Shown: positions 29,126 through 37,655 of the stretch, in pieces
How the letters are laid out: each line of letters begins with the position of its first letter
How positions within the stretch are numbered: position 1 is the first letter of the stretch
Assembly: GCA_016125375.1 (NCBI GenBank)
Contig: WGLU01000002.1
Span: 124,001-188,000 of the forward strand
DNA length: 64,000 bases
Source of the DNA: Pseudomonadota bacterium
Lineage (GTDB): Bacteria; Pseudomonadota; Alphaproteobacteria; UBA1280; RI-95
Direction: 5' to 3'
Notes under the pieces: model-generated
Seen by the model: the letters and a program-made list of their open reading frames with translations, nothing else
Database searches by the model: none
What the model was told of the DNA's origin: nothing
Made by a program: the position numbers and the translations under genes

Positions 29126-29153
29126 AAAAAAAGGCCCCGCTTCTTGCGGGGCC
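29126..29153 (-). terminator. Terminator downstream of fabD-fabG
   Basis: 8-bp stem GGCCCCGC / GCGGGGCC (29133-29140 with 29146-29153), loop TTCTT, then seven T on the minus strand. It ends leftward transcription from fabG, or a possible structured RNA from 29155-29264. Confidence 0.88.
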
Positions 29154-29264
29154 AGGCTTCCCAATGCTCTGGGGGCTCTGACGGCGGCGGGGAGGATATT
29201 CTCTACCTGCTGCCGAAAAGTGTATTTAAAGGATTTAGGGCAGCCTCCCCGTTTCGTCAAGTAC
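29154..29264. other. Structured leader/trailer next to fabG
   Basis: Contains an imperfect hairpin GGCGGCGGG...CCTGCTGCC (about 29182-29215) that allows G-U pairs, directly before the fabG terminator. It could be the 3' trailer of fabG mRNA or a small RNA. I tested it by eye for SRP RNA motifs and found none. Confidence 0.3.
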
Positions 29265-29987
29265 CTACATATACATACCACCGTTGACGTGCATGGTTGC
29301 TCCCGTTATGTAGGCAGCCTCGTCAGAGGCCAAAAACCGCACAGAAGCTGCAACATGTTCGGGTTCACCGAATGTTTGGGCGGCAATTGCCTCCTTGAAT
29401 TTTTCCACCATTTTTTCCGGCAGGGAGGATGTCATGTCCGTATGGATGAACCCCGGGGCAACACAGTTGACGGTCACACCTTTGCGGGCAATCTCTTTGG
29501 CCAGACCTTTGGTGAAACCTGTAATCGCTGCTTTTGACGTGATGTAGTTGGTCTGCCCGACGTTACCCATGTGGGCCACAATGGACGAAATATTGATAAT
29601 CCGGCCCCAGTTCTTTTTGCTCATGGCCGGCAGCAGTGCGCGGGTCAGGCGGACGGCAGCATCCAGATTGACGCGCAGCACGTCGTTCCACGCATCGTCG
29701 GACTGGCGGATGAAGAGCCCATCACGGGTAATACCTGCGTTGTTGACCAGAATATCCACCGCACCGGCCTCCTGTGCCAGGCGGTCAACCTGTGCGCTGT
29801 CGCTCAAATCTGCGGCGATATAGCGGGCGCCGATTTCGGCGGCGGTTTCTTTCAGGGCGTCCACATTGGTACCGGAAATAATCACTTCGGCTCCGGCGTT
29901 ACGCAGTTCTTTGGCAATTGCCTTGCCAATACCGCGGCTGCCGCCGGTTACCAGAGCCACTTTGCCTGTCAGATTACAAAAACTCAT
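29265..29987 (-). CDS. fabG: 3-oxoacyl-ACP reductase FabG
   Basis: NADPH-dependent reductase of fatty acid elongation, short-chain dehydrogenase fold, 240 residues. Seen: cofactor motif TGGSRGIGKAIAKEL, NNAG (ILVNNAGITRDG), and catalytic Ser, Tyr and Lys in INISSIVAHMGNVGQTNYIT followed by SKAA. The C-terminus ITGATMHVNGGMYM is typical. The start overlaps the fabD stop (ATGA). Confidence 0.97.
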   Translation of the reverse strand: MSFCNLTGKVALVTGGSRGIGKAIAKELRNAGAEVIISGTNVDALKETAAEIGARYIAADLSDSAQVDRLAQEAGAVDILVNNAGITRDGLFIRQSDDAWNDVLRVNLDAAVRLTRALLPAMSKKNWGRIINISSIVAHMGNVGQTNYITSKAAITGFTKGLAKEIARKGVTVNCVAPGFIHTDMTSSLPEKMVEKFKEAIAAQTFGEPEHVAASVRFLASDEAAYITGATMHVNGGMYM

Positions 29988-31009
29988 GATGCGTTGCTCC
30001 TGTTGTCATTCAAGGATTTCCAGAAAATATCCATCTCGTCCGGTGTGCTGAGCGGTGTTGCACTGATACCGGATGTGGCAATTTGCGGTGCGCGGCGCCG
30101 GTCAACAACCCCTGTCGGCAATGCCTCTGGCGAACCGACACGGCGGTCAACACGCTGGGCAAGCCCAGTCAGGACACGACCCACACCCAGCTCCAGAATC
30201 TCACTCACGCCGTTTTGCGCCATAAACAACATCGTTTCGCGCCAGCGCACATTGCCTGTCACCTGTTTGACCAGCAGCTCCTTGATAACAGCGGGGTCAG
30301 TTTCGGGACGGGCGGTTACGTTCATCACCACAGGCACCTGCGGGGCGTTGACGGTTACTTTGGCCAGCGCTTCGGCCATCACTTTTGCAGCCGGGGCCAT
30401 CAAATCGCAGTGAAATGGCGCCGACACCGGAAGCCTAAGCACACGTTTGGCGCCTTCTTTGGATGCCAGTTCAATCAGGCGATCGATGCTTTCCACCGTA
30501 CCCGAAACCACCACCTGCCCGCGGGAGTTGTCATTGGCGACCGCGCATTTGGCACGTCCGGCCAGAACGGTCACGGCATCAATCTCCAGCCCCAGAACAG
30601 CAGCCATGGCGCCTTTACCTGCGGGCACGGCAGCCTGCATGGCTTTGCCGCGGGTATGGACCAGACGCAGTCCGTCCTCAAACGTCAGCGCACCTGCACA
30701 GACCAGCGCCGTATACTCTCCCAGACTATGACCTGCCATATAGCGGCAAAAACTGGCCAGCGGCGCGGCAGGACCACTTTTGGTGAGGTAGAGAAAAGCA
30801 GCGTATCCGGCCAGCAGCAGCGCCGGTTGGGTATTCTCGGTCTTGGTCAGGGTTTCCATATCGCCCTCGAGCATGATTTTGCTCAGGCGATAGCCCAATG
30901 TCCGGTCAGCCTGCTCGAACAGCGGTGCCGTCAGCGGGTTGGCGGCCAGATCGCGGCACATCCCCACTGTTTGCGACCCTTGGCCGGGAAAAACCAGCGC
31001 ACGTGTCAT
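29984..31009 (-). CDS. fabD: Malonyl-CoA:ACP transacylase FabD
   Basis: Moves malonyl from CoA to ACP. 341 residues from the ATG at 31009 (MTRALVFPGQGSQTVGM); an ATG three codons upstream (31018) is also possible, as GAGGA sits close to it. Seen: nucleophile elbow AGHSLGEYTALVCAGAL and catalytic His in LPVSAPFHCDLMAPA. The C-terminus has about 30 extra residues with an Arg-rich stretch (VDRRVGSPEAL). First gene of the leftward fabD-fabG unit, divergent from rpsF. Confidence 0.95.
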   Translation of the reverse strand: MTRALVFPGQGSQTVGMCRDLAANPLTAPLFEQADRTLGYRLSKIMLEGDMETLTKTENTQPALLLAGYAAFLYLTKSGPAAPLASFCRYMAGHSLGEYTALVCAGALTFEDGLRLVHTRGKAMQAAVPAGKGAMAAVLGLEIDAVTVLAGRAKCAVANDNSRGQVVVSGTVESIDRLIELASKEGAKRVLRLPVSAPFHCDLMAPAAKVMAEALAKVTVNAPQVPVVMNVTARPETDPAVIKELLVKQVTGNVRWRETMLFMAQNGVSEILELGVGRVLTGLAQRVDRRVGSPEALPTGVVDRRRAPQIATSGISATPLSTPDEMDIFWKSLNDNRSNAS

Positions 31010-31094
31010 GTTACACATAATCCTCTTTTTTCATCGGCACACATCATCCCATGTTGGGCTGCACTGTCAAGCCGCATAAACGGATAAAAAACGC

Positions 31095-31123
31095 TTGCCT
31101 TATGTGCGCTTTGCCCCTATTTT
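31095..31123 (+). promoter_or_regulatory. Candidate promoter of the rpsF operon
   Basis: TTGCCT (31095-31100), 17-base spacer, TATTTT (31118-31123). The leader of about 95 bases before rpsF has GC-rich inverted segments and could hold the S6:S18 autoregulatory RNA known from many bacteria; I could not confirm its conserved CCG bulge. Confidence 0.45.
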
Positions 31124-31225
31124 GCCCGATACGCAACCTTGCTGGGGCGGCCTTGTTGTATGCAAGCCCTCTGGCGGCAAGCGGGAATAACCCCGCAAAC
31201 AACCCATAAGGTTAAAGGTATTAAA

Positions 31226-31657
31226 ATGGCATTTTATGAAATTGTCTTTATTGTCCGGCCTGATGTTTCCAATCAGCAAGCCGAACAACTGGCCGAGAAA
31301 TTCGGCACCGCTGTTGCCGAAAACGGCGGCAAACTGATCAAATCCGAGTACTGGGGTCTGCGCACGCTGGCTTACCGTGTGAAAAAACACCGTAAGGGCC
31401 ACTACGTGATGCTGGGTACCTCCGGCGAAGGCGAAATGGTTGCCGAAATCGAGCGCCAACTGGGCCTGTCGGACGACGTTATCCGTTACCTGACCATCAA
31501 GGTAGAAGAAGTAACCGACCAACCTTCCGTGCAAATGCAAACCCGCAGCCGCTTTGAATCCCGCGGCGAAGGTCGTGAAGGTGGCCGTGGTGGCCGTGGC
31601 CGCTTCAACCGCGATGCCGACAGCGAAGACGAATCCACCGATTCCGCTGACGCGTAA
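31226..31657 (+). CDS. rpsF: Ribosomal protein S6
   Basis: Small-subunit protein pairing with S18. 143 residues from the ATG at 31226 (MAFYEIVFIVRPDVSNQQAE), preceded by AAAGG. Canonical core (YWGLRTLAYRVKKHRKGHYV) and a C-terminal extension rich in Arg, Gly, Glu and Asp (GREGGRGGRGRFNRDADSED), longer than in E. coli and likely disordered. Codons are E. coli-like (GAA, AAA, GCT); only 19 of the 39 codons after the ATG end in G or C. Confidence 0.97.
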   Translation: MAFYEIVFIVRPDVSNQQAEQLAEKFGTAVAENGGKLIKSEYWGLRTLAYRVKKHRKGHYVMLGTSGEGEMVAEIERQLGLSDDVIRYLTIKVEEVTDQPSVQMQTRSRFESRGEGREGGRGGRGRFNRDADSEDESTDSADA

Positions 31658-31688
31658 GTTTATCCCCTCGAAAAAGGAAGATTAGATT

Positions 31689-31991
31689 ATGGCTACCGAA
31701 ACCAAACAAACCGGCGAATTTGCAGGTAAAGACAAAGACGGCGGCAAAAAAGTTGCCCCGCGTCTGTATGGTCGTCCGTACTTTCAGCGTCGTAAGAGCT
31801 GCCCGTTCAGCGGCCCGGACGGCATGAAAATCGACTACAAAGACATCAAAACGCTGAGCCGTTACGTGTCCGAGTACGGGAAAATCATCCCGAACCACAT
31901 CACCGGTGTGAGCACCCTGAAACAACGTGAACTGGCTGCTGCCATCAAGCGCGCCCGCGCTCTGGCCCTGCTGCCGTACACCAACCGCTAA
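31689..31991 (+). CDS. rpsR: Ribosomal protein S18
   Basis: 100 residues, about 25 more than E. coli S18 because of a Lys/Gly-rich N-terminal extension ([14 protein letters not shown]). The core has [30 protein letters not shown] and [20 protein letters not shown]. It follows rpsF by 31 bases with its own AAGGA site. Confidence 0.97.
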   Translation: MATETKQTGEFAGKDKDGGKKVAPRLYGRPYFQRRKSCPFSGPDGMKIDYKDIKTLSRYVSEYGKIIPNHITGVSTLKQRELAAAIKRARALALLPYTNR

Positions 31992-32012
31992 CCGGTTACT
32001 GGAGAAAAAACC

Positions 32013-32462
32013 ATGCAAGTTATTCTGCTGGAACGCGTGCCCAACCTGGGCAAAATGGGCCAGACCGTGAACGTAAAACCCGGTTTTGCTCGTAACTTCC
32101 TGTTGCCTCGTGGCAAGGCTCTGCCTGCTACTGATGCAAACCTGGCTAAATACGAAGCCATGGCTGCCGAACTGACCGCCCAAAGCGCTGCTGAAAAAGC
32201 TGAAGCCGAAAAAGTAGCTGCCAAGCTGCAAGACGCTTCGGTAACTATCGAGCGTCAGGCTTCCGAAGTTGGCCAGCTCTACGGTTCCGTTAAACCGAGC
32301 GACATCGTTAAAGCGATGGAAGCCAAAGGCTACGACGTACCCAAGGGCAGTGTTACCCTGCGCGAACCCATCAAAACTGTTGGTGAGTTCAATGCCAAAG
32401 TAACCCTGCACCCTGAAGTCATTGTGACGGTGCCTGTAAACGTAACCCGTTACAGCAACTAA
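32013..32462 (+). CDS. rplI: Ribosomal protein L9
   Basis: 149 residues. N-terminal domain begins MQVILLERVPNLGKMGQTVN, with VKPGFARNFLLPRGKAL, then the long connecting helix rich in Ala, Glu and Lys, then the C-terminal domain (LYGSVKPSDIVKAMEAKGYD). GGAG lies nine bases upstream of the start. dnaB follows by seven bases. Confidence 0.98.
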   Translation: MQVILLERVPNLGKMGQTVNVKPGFARNFLLPRGKALPATDANLAKYEAMAAELTAQSAAEKAEAEKVAAKLQDASVTIERQASEVGQLYGSVKPSDIVKAMEAKGYDVPKGSVTLREPIKTVGEFNAKVTLHPEVIVTVPVNVTRYSN

Positions 32463-32469
32463 TCCGTCC

Positions 32470-33918
32470 ATGGCCACAGCGAGCGACACAAAACTCGCGC
32501 TGGTTGATACGGCGCAGGCCGACGATAAAAGTCGGTCTGTGCCGTTCAGTCAGGACGCCGAGCAGGCCCTGCTTGGCGCTCTCCTCCTGAACAATACCCT
32601 CTACTACGAAATTGAAGGTTTTCTGCGCGCCGACCACTTTTACGTTGGTGTGCATGGCCGTATTTTCGAGGCAATGTCAAAGCTCGTCGAGCGTGATCAG
32701 GTTGCAGACCCCGTCTCCCTGACAGACTTCTTCGGCAGCAGCGACTGGTTTAAAGAAGTCGGTGGACGGACCTTCCTCGAGCAGCTGAACGAAAATGCCA
32801 GCACAATCATCAACATCAAAACCTACGCCGGCATCATTTATAACCACTTCCTGTCTCGTCAGGTCATCGACATCGGCAGCGGTATGGTCAATACCGCCAT
32901 GGACGTGGAAAACCGCCGCCCCCCCGCCGAAGTGATCGAAGAGGCTGAAAGTGCGCTCTTCAAACTGGCCGAACAAGGCAGCTCCAAAAGTGCTTACCAG
33001 AACCTGAAGAATCCCCTGAAAGGCGTGATTGAGCGCATTGAGGCCGCCCGCGCCAGCGGTGGTCAGGTCACAGGTGTGCCCACAGGTTTTTATGGCATAG
33101 ACAGCACACTGGGTGGCTGGCAGAACTCTGACCTGGTGATTCTGGCGGCACGTCCCTCCATGGGTAAAACGGCTTTTGCTCTGAATGTCGCCTTGAATGC
33201 CGCCAAATCCAAAATGAACGGTGAAAAAGGTGCCGTTGGCGTGGGATTCTTCTCGCTGGAGATGTCGGCAGAGCAGTTGGCCAGCCGTCTGCTGTCCAGT
33301 GAGTCGGGCATCAGCAGTCAGGATATTTCCCGCGGGGATATCCATGGCGAGAACTTCCAGCATCTGGTGATGGCGACCGATACCCTCTCCCAGCTTGACC
33401 TGTATATCGACGACACCCCTGCCCTCGGCATCGGTGCCATGCGCAGCCGCGCCCGCCGGATGAAGCGCAATCACAACGTGGGCCTGATTATTGTGGACTA
33501 CCTCCAGCTCATGAAAGGCAGCGCCAAGAACGACGCCAACCGTGTGCAGGAGATTTCGGAAATCTCTCAAGGTCTTAAGTCTATCGCCCGTGAGCTGAAT
33601 GTGCCGGTTATTGCGCTCTCTCAGCTCTCCCGTGCGGTGGAAAGCCGCGAGAACAAGCGCCCGATGCTCTCCGACCTCCGGGAATCCGGCTCGATTGAGC
33701 AGGACGCCGACGTGGTGATGTTCCTCTACCGCGAGATTTACTATAAGGAAAAGGCTCTCGGTGCCGCCCCGACGCCCGAGCAGACTGCCGAGTTGGATAG
33801 CATCCGCAATTTGGCCGAGCTGCTGATTTCTAAAAACCGTAAGGGTCCAACCACAGCAATCCAACTGGTATTTGACGGGCCGACCACCACCTTCAAGAAC
33901 TATTTGCAGACGGAATAA
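32470..33918 (+). CDS. dnaB: Replicative DNA helicase DnaB
   Basis: Hexameric helicase that unwinds DNA at the fork. 482 residues. N-terminal domain (VPFSQDAEQALLGALLLNNT), linker, then RecA-like core with Walker A ARPSMGKTAFALNVAL, GFFSLEMSAEQLASRLL, Walker B LIIVDYLQLM and the DNA-binding region VPVIALSQLSRAVESR, ending KNRKGPTTAIQLVFDG. Coupled to the ribosomal protein genes; a modest hairpin with a T-run (CCCG...CGGG, about 33931-33949) follows. Confidence 0.98.
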   Translation: MATASDTKLALVDTAQADDKSRSVPFSQDAEQALLGALLLNNTLYYEIEGFLRADHFYVGVHGRIFEAMSKLVERDQVADPVSLTDFFGSSDWFKEVGGRTFLEQLNENASTIINIKTYAGIIYNHFLSRQVIDIGSGMVNTAMDVENRRPPAEVIEEAESALFKLAEQGSSKSAYQNLKNPLKGVIERIEAARASGGQVTGVPTGFYGIDSTLGGWQNSDLVILAARPSMGKTAFALNVALNAAKSKMNGEKGAVGVGFFSLEMSAEQLASRLLSSESGISSQDISRGDIHGENFQHLVMATDTLSQLDLYIDDTPALGIGAMRSRARRMKRNHNVGLIIVDYLQLMKGSAKNDANRVQEISEISQGLKSIARELNVPVIALSQLSRAVESRENKRPMLSDLRESGSIEQDADVVMFLYREIYYKEKALGAAPTPEQTAELDSIRNLAELLISKNRKGPTTAIQLVFDGPTTTFKNYLQTE

Positions 33919-34045
33919 TTGTGCTTTACCCCGCTTGACGGGTTTTTATGTCGTCGCCACATTAACACCTAGATGCGCTCTGCGTATACCTTTCACGTTT
34001 GAAACCCAACCCTTCCACCTTCTTTTGTCTTTATGGAGACAACCC

Positions 34046-34573
34046 ATGACCATCAAGAAGCTCACGACCTATGTCGTGCGCGCCCTCGTTCTTGGCGCGC
34101 TCGTCTTCTTCGCCCAGCCGCAACACGCCCGTGCGGATGACCTCAATAACCTGCTGCGGGGCATCTTCAACGGCGGCGGCACGTTCAACGGCAACGGCTT
34201 CAGCTACAATAGCCGTAAAGAGAACATGCACCTCGACGCGTTTGTTTATCGCTTCAACCCCCGTGGTGTCGCGATCAATGAACTGCGTGACGTGCTGTTC
34301 CAGCCCGAAAAGAACCAGAACACCGACAACAGCTGGCGTGGCAACGTCGACGGCGACGACGTCTGGGGCACCATCCGGGTGACCGAGACCAAGCGCGGTC
34401 CGCAAGGCGTTTGCCGCTCCTTCCAGGTCGAAGTGAACTGGATTCTGGTCGAGTGGTACAACGGCCAAGCCAACCGTCAGCGCCAGACCCGCTCGGTCTA
34501 CGGCGAGGCCTGCCTTGCCGCCAATAATCAGGGCCAGCAGTTCTGGGTCATCGGCGACCGGTACTGGCAGTAA
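34046..34573 (+). CDS. Secreted protein with a surface-antigen-like C-terminus
   Basis: 175 residues with a clear signal peptide (VVRALVLGALVFFAQPQHARA) and GGAG ahead of the ATG at 34046. After a Gly/Asn-rich stretch (GIFNGGGTFNGNGFSYNS), the C-terminal third has the pattern GVCRSFQVEV...GEACL...FWVI, which resembles the 17-kDa surface antigen/Rickettsia-type domain (Cys-Arg-x-Phe/Tyr ... Tyr-Gly-x-Ala-Cys ... Trp). That assignment rests on spacing of Cys and aromatic residues and is tentative. No lipobox Cys, so probably periplasmic or secreted. Monocistronic with a strong terminator; G/C-ending codons dominate. Confidence 0.7.
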   Translation: MTIKKLTTYVVRALVLGALVFFAQPQHARADDLNNLLRGIFNGGGTFNGNGFSYNSRKENMHLDAFVYRFNPRGVAINELRDVLFQPEKNQNTDNSWRGNVDGDDVWGTIRVTETKRGPQGVCRSFQVEVNWILVEWYNGQANRQRQTRSVYGEACLAANNQGQQFWVIGDRYWQ

Positions 34574-34585
34574 CCCTTCAAGCGA

Positions 34586-34616
34586 GCAGCCCCCTTCACG
34601 GGGGCTGCTTTTTTTT
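34586..34616 (+). terminator. Terminator of the 34046 gene
   Basis: 9-bp stem GCAGCCCCC / GGGGGCTGC (34586-34594 with 34600-34608), loop TTCAC, eight T. Confidence 0.92.
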
Positions 34617-34717
34617 GCTTTATGCCTTGATTTAATGCCCGGAAGGCCTAAATTAAGCGGGTTCATTTTGTCCCTTTTCCTCCTTTTACCCTTCCCTCTT
34701 ATGTGGAGTCATCACGC

Positions 34718-35956
34718 ATGATTCTCTTCCTCACACTGGGTGTGGTGCTGCTGTTTGTCGGTGCCGCGCTCGTCAGCCAGCGTAACCATACGTTCCGCAT
34801 GGCGGGTCTGGTTGCCGCTCTGGCCGGTCTGGTCATGGTCATCCCGTCGGTCTACATCTACAAGACTTCGGGCAGTACCGACGCGGCCCCCAAGGTCGAA
34901 GCACCGGCCAAGCCGGCTGCCAAGCCCAAGGCCGAAGCCGACAAGCCCCAGCCCGCCAAGCCGCAGGAAAACGTGCAGGGCAACACGCCCCGCACACCTG
35001 TTGCGCCGGCCGAGCTGGCCAGCAACCGCGTGCCGCTGTTCAGCGCTTTCCCCGACGGGAACAAGAGCTGTGCGGCCGGTACGTATCTGGTCAGCCAGAT
35101 TCAGCCGACCGAACTGGCCCAGGGCAGCGTGGAGGTCATCCTCCGCACCGCCAGCGGTACCGAGCCCTGCTCGGTGCTGATGAGCCTCGGCAAGCTGAGC
35201 GCCAACCGCGTCGTCAGCGGCATGACCGCGTACGTGGGCATTGGCACCGGTAACAGCGACAAGCTGACCGCTGCTGCCGACGTCACCCGTGATGCCATTC
35301 CGATGGAAAAGCATCCGGACAGCAGCATGGCCTGTGCCGAGGGCGACTACACCATCGCCGAAGTCGGCCTGTCCCAGCGCTATGCGGACAAAGGCTACCT
35401 CGGTCTGGGCACGCCCAAGAGCACGAACCAGTGCACGGTCTACATCCCGCTCGAGGCCTACAAGGGCCTGAAGGCGAATGTGGGTCTGCGCGCCACGGTC
35501 AAGTACGACGGTACGGGCAGCATCTTCGGCATCGAGCCGCGGATCACGGCCGACCATGTCGTCTTCGGCAAGGCGCTCAGCAGCGACCAGGTCTGCACGG
35601 CGGGTCACTACACCGTCAGCGGTCTGGGCCTGTCCCGCCGCCTGAAGGACAAGGGCTACCTGAGCCTGTCCAAGCCGGAAGGCAATGGCAGCTGCACGGT
35701 GTACCTCGGCTACGGGGACCTCACCCAGCTGGCGCCCTACGCCGGCCAGGAACTGGACGTGACCTACACGGCCGCGGCCCAGTCGGACATGCCCAAGTGC
35801 AGTGCGGCCAACGGCTACACCATCACCGAGCTGCAGCCGGAAAGCGGTACCGTCATCCTGTCGGATAACGACCGTAATCTCTGCAAGGTGCTCAACGTGC
35901 CGGCGGAGAAGTTCTCCGGCTTGAGCATCGGCGGCAAGGTGACCGTCGGCAACTAA
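34718..35956 (+). CDS. Membrane-anchored protein with four Cys-paired repeats
   Basis: 412 residues; family not recognised. Start at 34718, with GGAG nine bases upstream. Two N-terminal membrane helices (about 1-19 and 28-47), then a Lys/Pro/Ala linker (about 58-95) that probably crosses the periplasm, then four repeats of roughly 75-85 residues. Each repeat opens with Cys followed by Gly or Ala, Tyr and a hydrophobic stretch (CAAGTYLVSQIQP, CAEGDYTIAEVGL, CTAGHYTVSGLGL, CSAANGYTITELQP) and has a second Cys near its middle (PCSVLM, QCTVYI, SCTVYL, LCKVLN), so one disulfide per repeat is likely. Extracytoplasmic binding or structural role inferred. Monocistronic, between the secreted protein and the mla operon; G/C-ending codons. 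Confidence 0.75.
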   Translation: MILFLTLGVVLLFVGAALVSQRNHTFRMAGLVAALAGLVMVIPSVYIYKTSGSTDAAPKVEAPAKPAAKPKAEADKPQPAKPQENVQGNTPRTPVAPAELASNRVPLFSAFPDGNKSCAAGTYLVSQIQPTELAQGSVEVILRTASGTEPCSVLMSLGKLSANRVVSGMTAYVGIGTGNSDKLTAAADVTRDAIPMEKHPDSSMACAEGDYTIAEVGLSQRYADKGYLGLGTPKSTNQCTVYIPLEAYKGLKANVGLRATVKYDGTGSIFGIEPRITADHVVFGKALSSDQVCTAGHYTVSGLGLSRRLKDKGYLSLSKPEGNGSCTVYLGYGDLTQLAPYAGQELDVTYTAAAQSDMPKCSAANGYTITELQPESGTVILSDNDRNLCKVLNVPAEKFSGLSIGGKVTVGN

Positions 35957-35971
35957 GCCATCCAAGCGATG

Positions 35972-36003
35972 AAACGCCTCCCCTGACGGGGAGGCGTTTT
36001 TTT
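35972..36003 (+). terminator. Terminator of the four-repeat protein gene
   Basis: 12-bp stem AAACGCCTCCCC / GGGGAGGCGTTT (35972-35983 with 35988-35999), loop TGAC, T-run to 36003. An in-frame ATG at 36004 sits right after it, which argues against that ATG as the mlaE start. Confidence 0.92.
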
Positions 36004-36078
36004 ATGCCTGCCACTTTGACAGACGGGGGGCATTCCCGTACTCTGAGTACGATTTTTCAAGCCTTGGAGTTACCCATT

Positions 36079-36852
36079 TTGGTCAACCCGGTTACCCTTA
36101 TCGGCCGCACAACCCTGAACGCGATTAATACCGCGGGTACGCTGACGCTGTTTCTGGGCGAGGCCTTGGGCCAACTCGTCAAGCGGCCCATGTACTTCCG
36201 GCTGTTTCTGCGTCAGTGTGAGCTGGTAGGTGTAAACTCCCTGCCGATTGTCCTGCTGACGGCCATTTTTACCGGCGGTGTGCTTGCCCTGCAAAGCTTC
36301 CGCGGGTTTGACAACGCCACAATTGCGGCGGAGTCGGTCGGTACTGTCGTCGCCCTGTCCATGCTGCGGGAATTGGGACCCGTCCTTGCCAGCCTGATGG
36401 TAGCTGGCCGTGTAGGCGCCTCTATGGCTGCCGAAATCGGCACCATGCGTGTGACAGAGCAGATTGACGCCCTCGTCACCCTTGCGACCAATCCCATGAA
36501 GTACCTTGTCCTGCCGCGCATTCTGGCATTAGCGGTGATGATGCCCTTGCTGGCCATTCTTGCCAACGTGGTGGGTATTTTCGGTGGGTATCTGGTTGCC
36601 ACCAAATCGCTGGGCCTGAACGCCTATACCTATATCGACAAATCATTTGCCAGCGTACAGTTTGCGGATATCACCCTCGGCCTGGTCAAAGCCTTTGTAT
36701 TCGGTATCATCATCGCCCTGATGGGGTGCTACCACGGATACACCACCCGCGGCGGTGCCGAAGGTGTGGGACGTGCCACCACGACAGCGGTTGTGTATGC
36801 CTCCGTCATGATTCTGGTCACAGACTATCTGCTGACGGCATTGATGTTTTAA
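36079..36852 (+). CDS. mlaE: Phospholipid transport ABC permease MlaE
   Basis: Inner-membrane permease of an MCE-type lipid transporter that keeps outer-membrane lipid asymmetry. I prefer the TTG at 36079 (257 residues, family-typical), because GGAG lies nine bases upstream; the frame is open to an ATG at 36004, but that abuts the previous terminator. Seen: GVNSLPIVLLTAIFTGGVLA, LRELGPVLASLMVAGRVGAS, MAAEIGTMRVTEQIDALVTL and a C-terminal GCYHGYTTRGGAEGVGRATT, all hallmarks of MlaE. mlaF follows by three bases. Confidence 0.93.
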   Translation: MVNPVTLIGRTTLNAINTAGTLTLFLGEALGQLVKRPMYFRLFLRQCELVGVNSLPIVLLTAIFTGGVLALQSFRGFDNATIAAESVGTVVALSMLRELGPVLASLMVAGRVGASMAAEIGTMRVTEQIDALVTLATNPMKYLVLPRILALAVMMPLLAILANVVGIFGGYLVATKSLGLNAYTYIDKSFASVQFADITLGLVKAFVFGIIIALMGCYHGYTTRGGAEGVGRATTTAVVYASVMILVTDYLLTALMF

Positions 36853-36855
36853 GCC

Positions 36856-37635
36856 ATGACAAAAGCAACCGCCCCAATGCTCGAAATCCGCAACCTGACC
36901 AAAGGGTTTGGCGGCAGACAGGTGCTCAAAGGCATTAACCTGAGCGTGCCCAAAGGGGATTCTACCGTCATCATCGGCGGTTCCGGTAGCGGTAAATCCG
37001 TTCTGCTCAAGTGCATCCTCGGCCTGTTGGAACCGGATGACGGGCAGGTTCTGGTGGATGGTCAGGACACCACCCATCTGGACGAAAAAACCCGCTACAA
37101 GCTGATGACCCGCTTTGGCATGCTGTTCCAGAACGGCGCACTGTTCGACTCATTGAGTGTTTGGGAGAATGTGGCCTTCGGCCTCATCCGCGAAGGGACA
37201 AGCGAGAGCAAGGCCCATAAAATTGCCGTGGAAAAACTGGCGATGGTCGGCCTTGCCGCCCACGTGGCCGACCAGGCTCCGAGCGAACTCTCCGGCGGGA
37301 TGAAAAAGCGCGTTGCACTGGCGCGTGCGATTTGTCAGGAACCGGAAATCATCTTTTACGACGAGCCGACAACCGGCCTCGACCCCATTACATCGGACGT
37401 GATTAATGAGCTCATCCTCAAACTCAAGCGCGAACTGGGCGTGACGTCCGTCACCATTACCCACGACATGACCAGCGCGTACAAAATCGCGGATCATATT
37501 TCCATGCTTTTTGAGGGGCAGATGATTGCCTACGGCACTGTGCCGGAGATACAGAAAAGCGACAATCCCTACGTCCAGCAGTTCATCCACGGCCGTGCGG
37601 ACGGCCCGATTAAAATGGCTGTGCGGGCGCACTAA
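36856..37635 (+). CDS. mlaF: Phospholipid transport ATP-binding protein MlaF
   Basis: ATPase of the Mla transporter, 259 residues. Seen: Walker A IIGGSGSGKSVLLKCILGLL, Q-loop MLFQNGALFDSLSV, signature ELSGGMKKRVALARAI, Walker B IIFYDEPTTGLDPI, switch His in TITHDM. The FQNGALFDSLSVWENVAF segment is typical of MlaF. No STAS-domain MlaB follows. Confidence 0.96.
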   Translation: MTKATAPMLEIRNLTKGFGGRQVLKGINLSVPKGDSTVIIGGSGSGKSVLLKCILGLLEPDDGQVLVDGQDTTHLDEKTRYKLMTRFGMLFQNGALFDSLSVWENVAFGLIREGTSESKAHKIAVEKLAMVGLAAHVADQAPSELSGGMKKRVALARAICQEPEIIFYDEPTTGLDPITSDVINELILKLKRELGVTSVTITHDMTSAYKIADHISMLFEGQMIAYGTVPEIQKSDNPYVQQFIHGRADGPIKMAVRAH

Positions 37636-37655
37636 TTACGGTAGGATAGGCCACC

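Noticed and set aside
29154-29264. Small SRP RNA or 6S RNA
   Set aside because: The conserved GGUCAGG...GGAAGCAGCC core of SRP RNA is absent and no 6S-like central bubble could be drawn; kept only as structured region.
36004-36078. ATG at 36004 as mlaE start
   Set aside because: It directly follows the terminator T-run with no room for promoter or ribosome site; TTG at 36079 is better placed.
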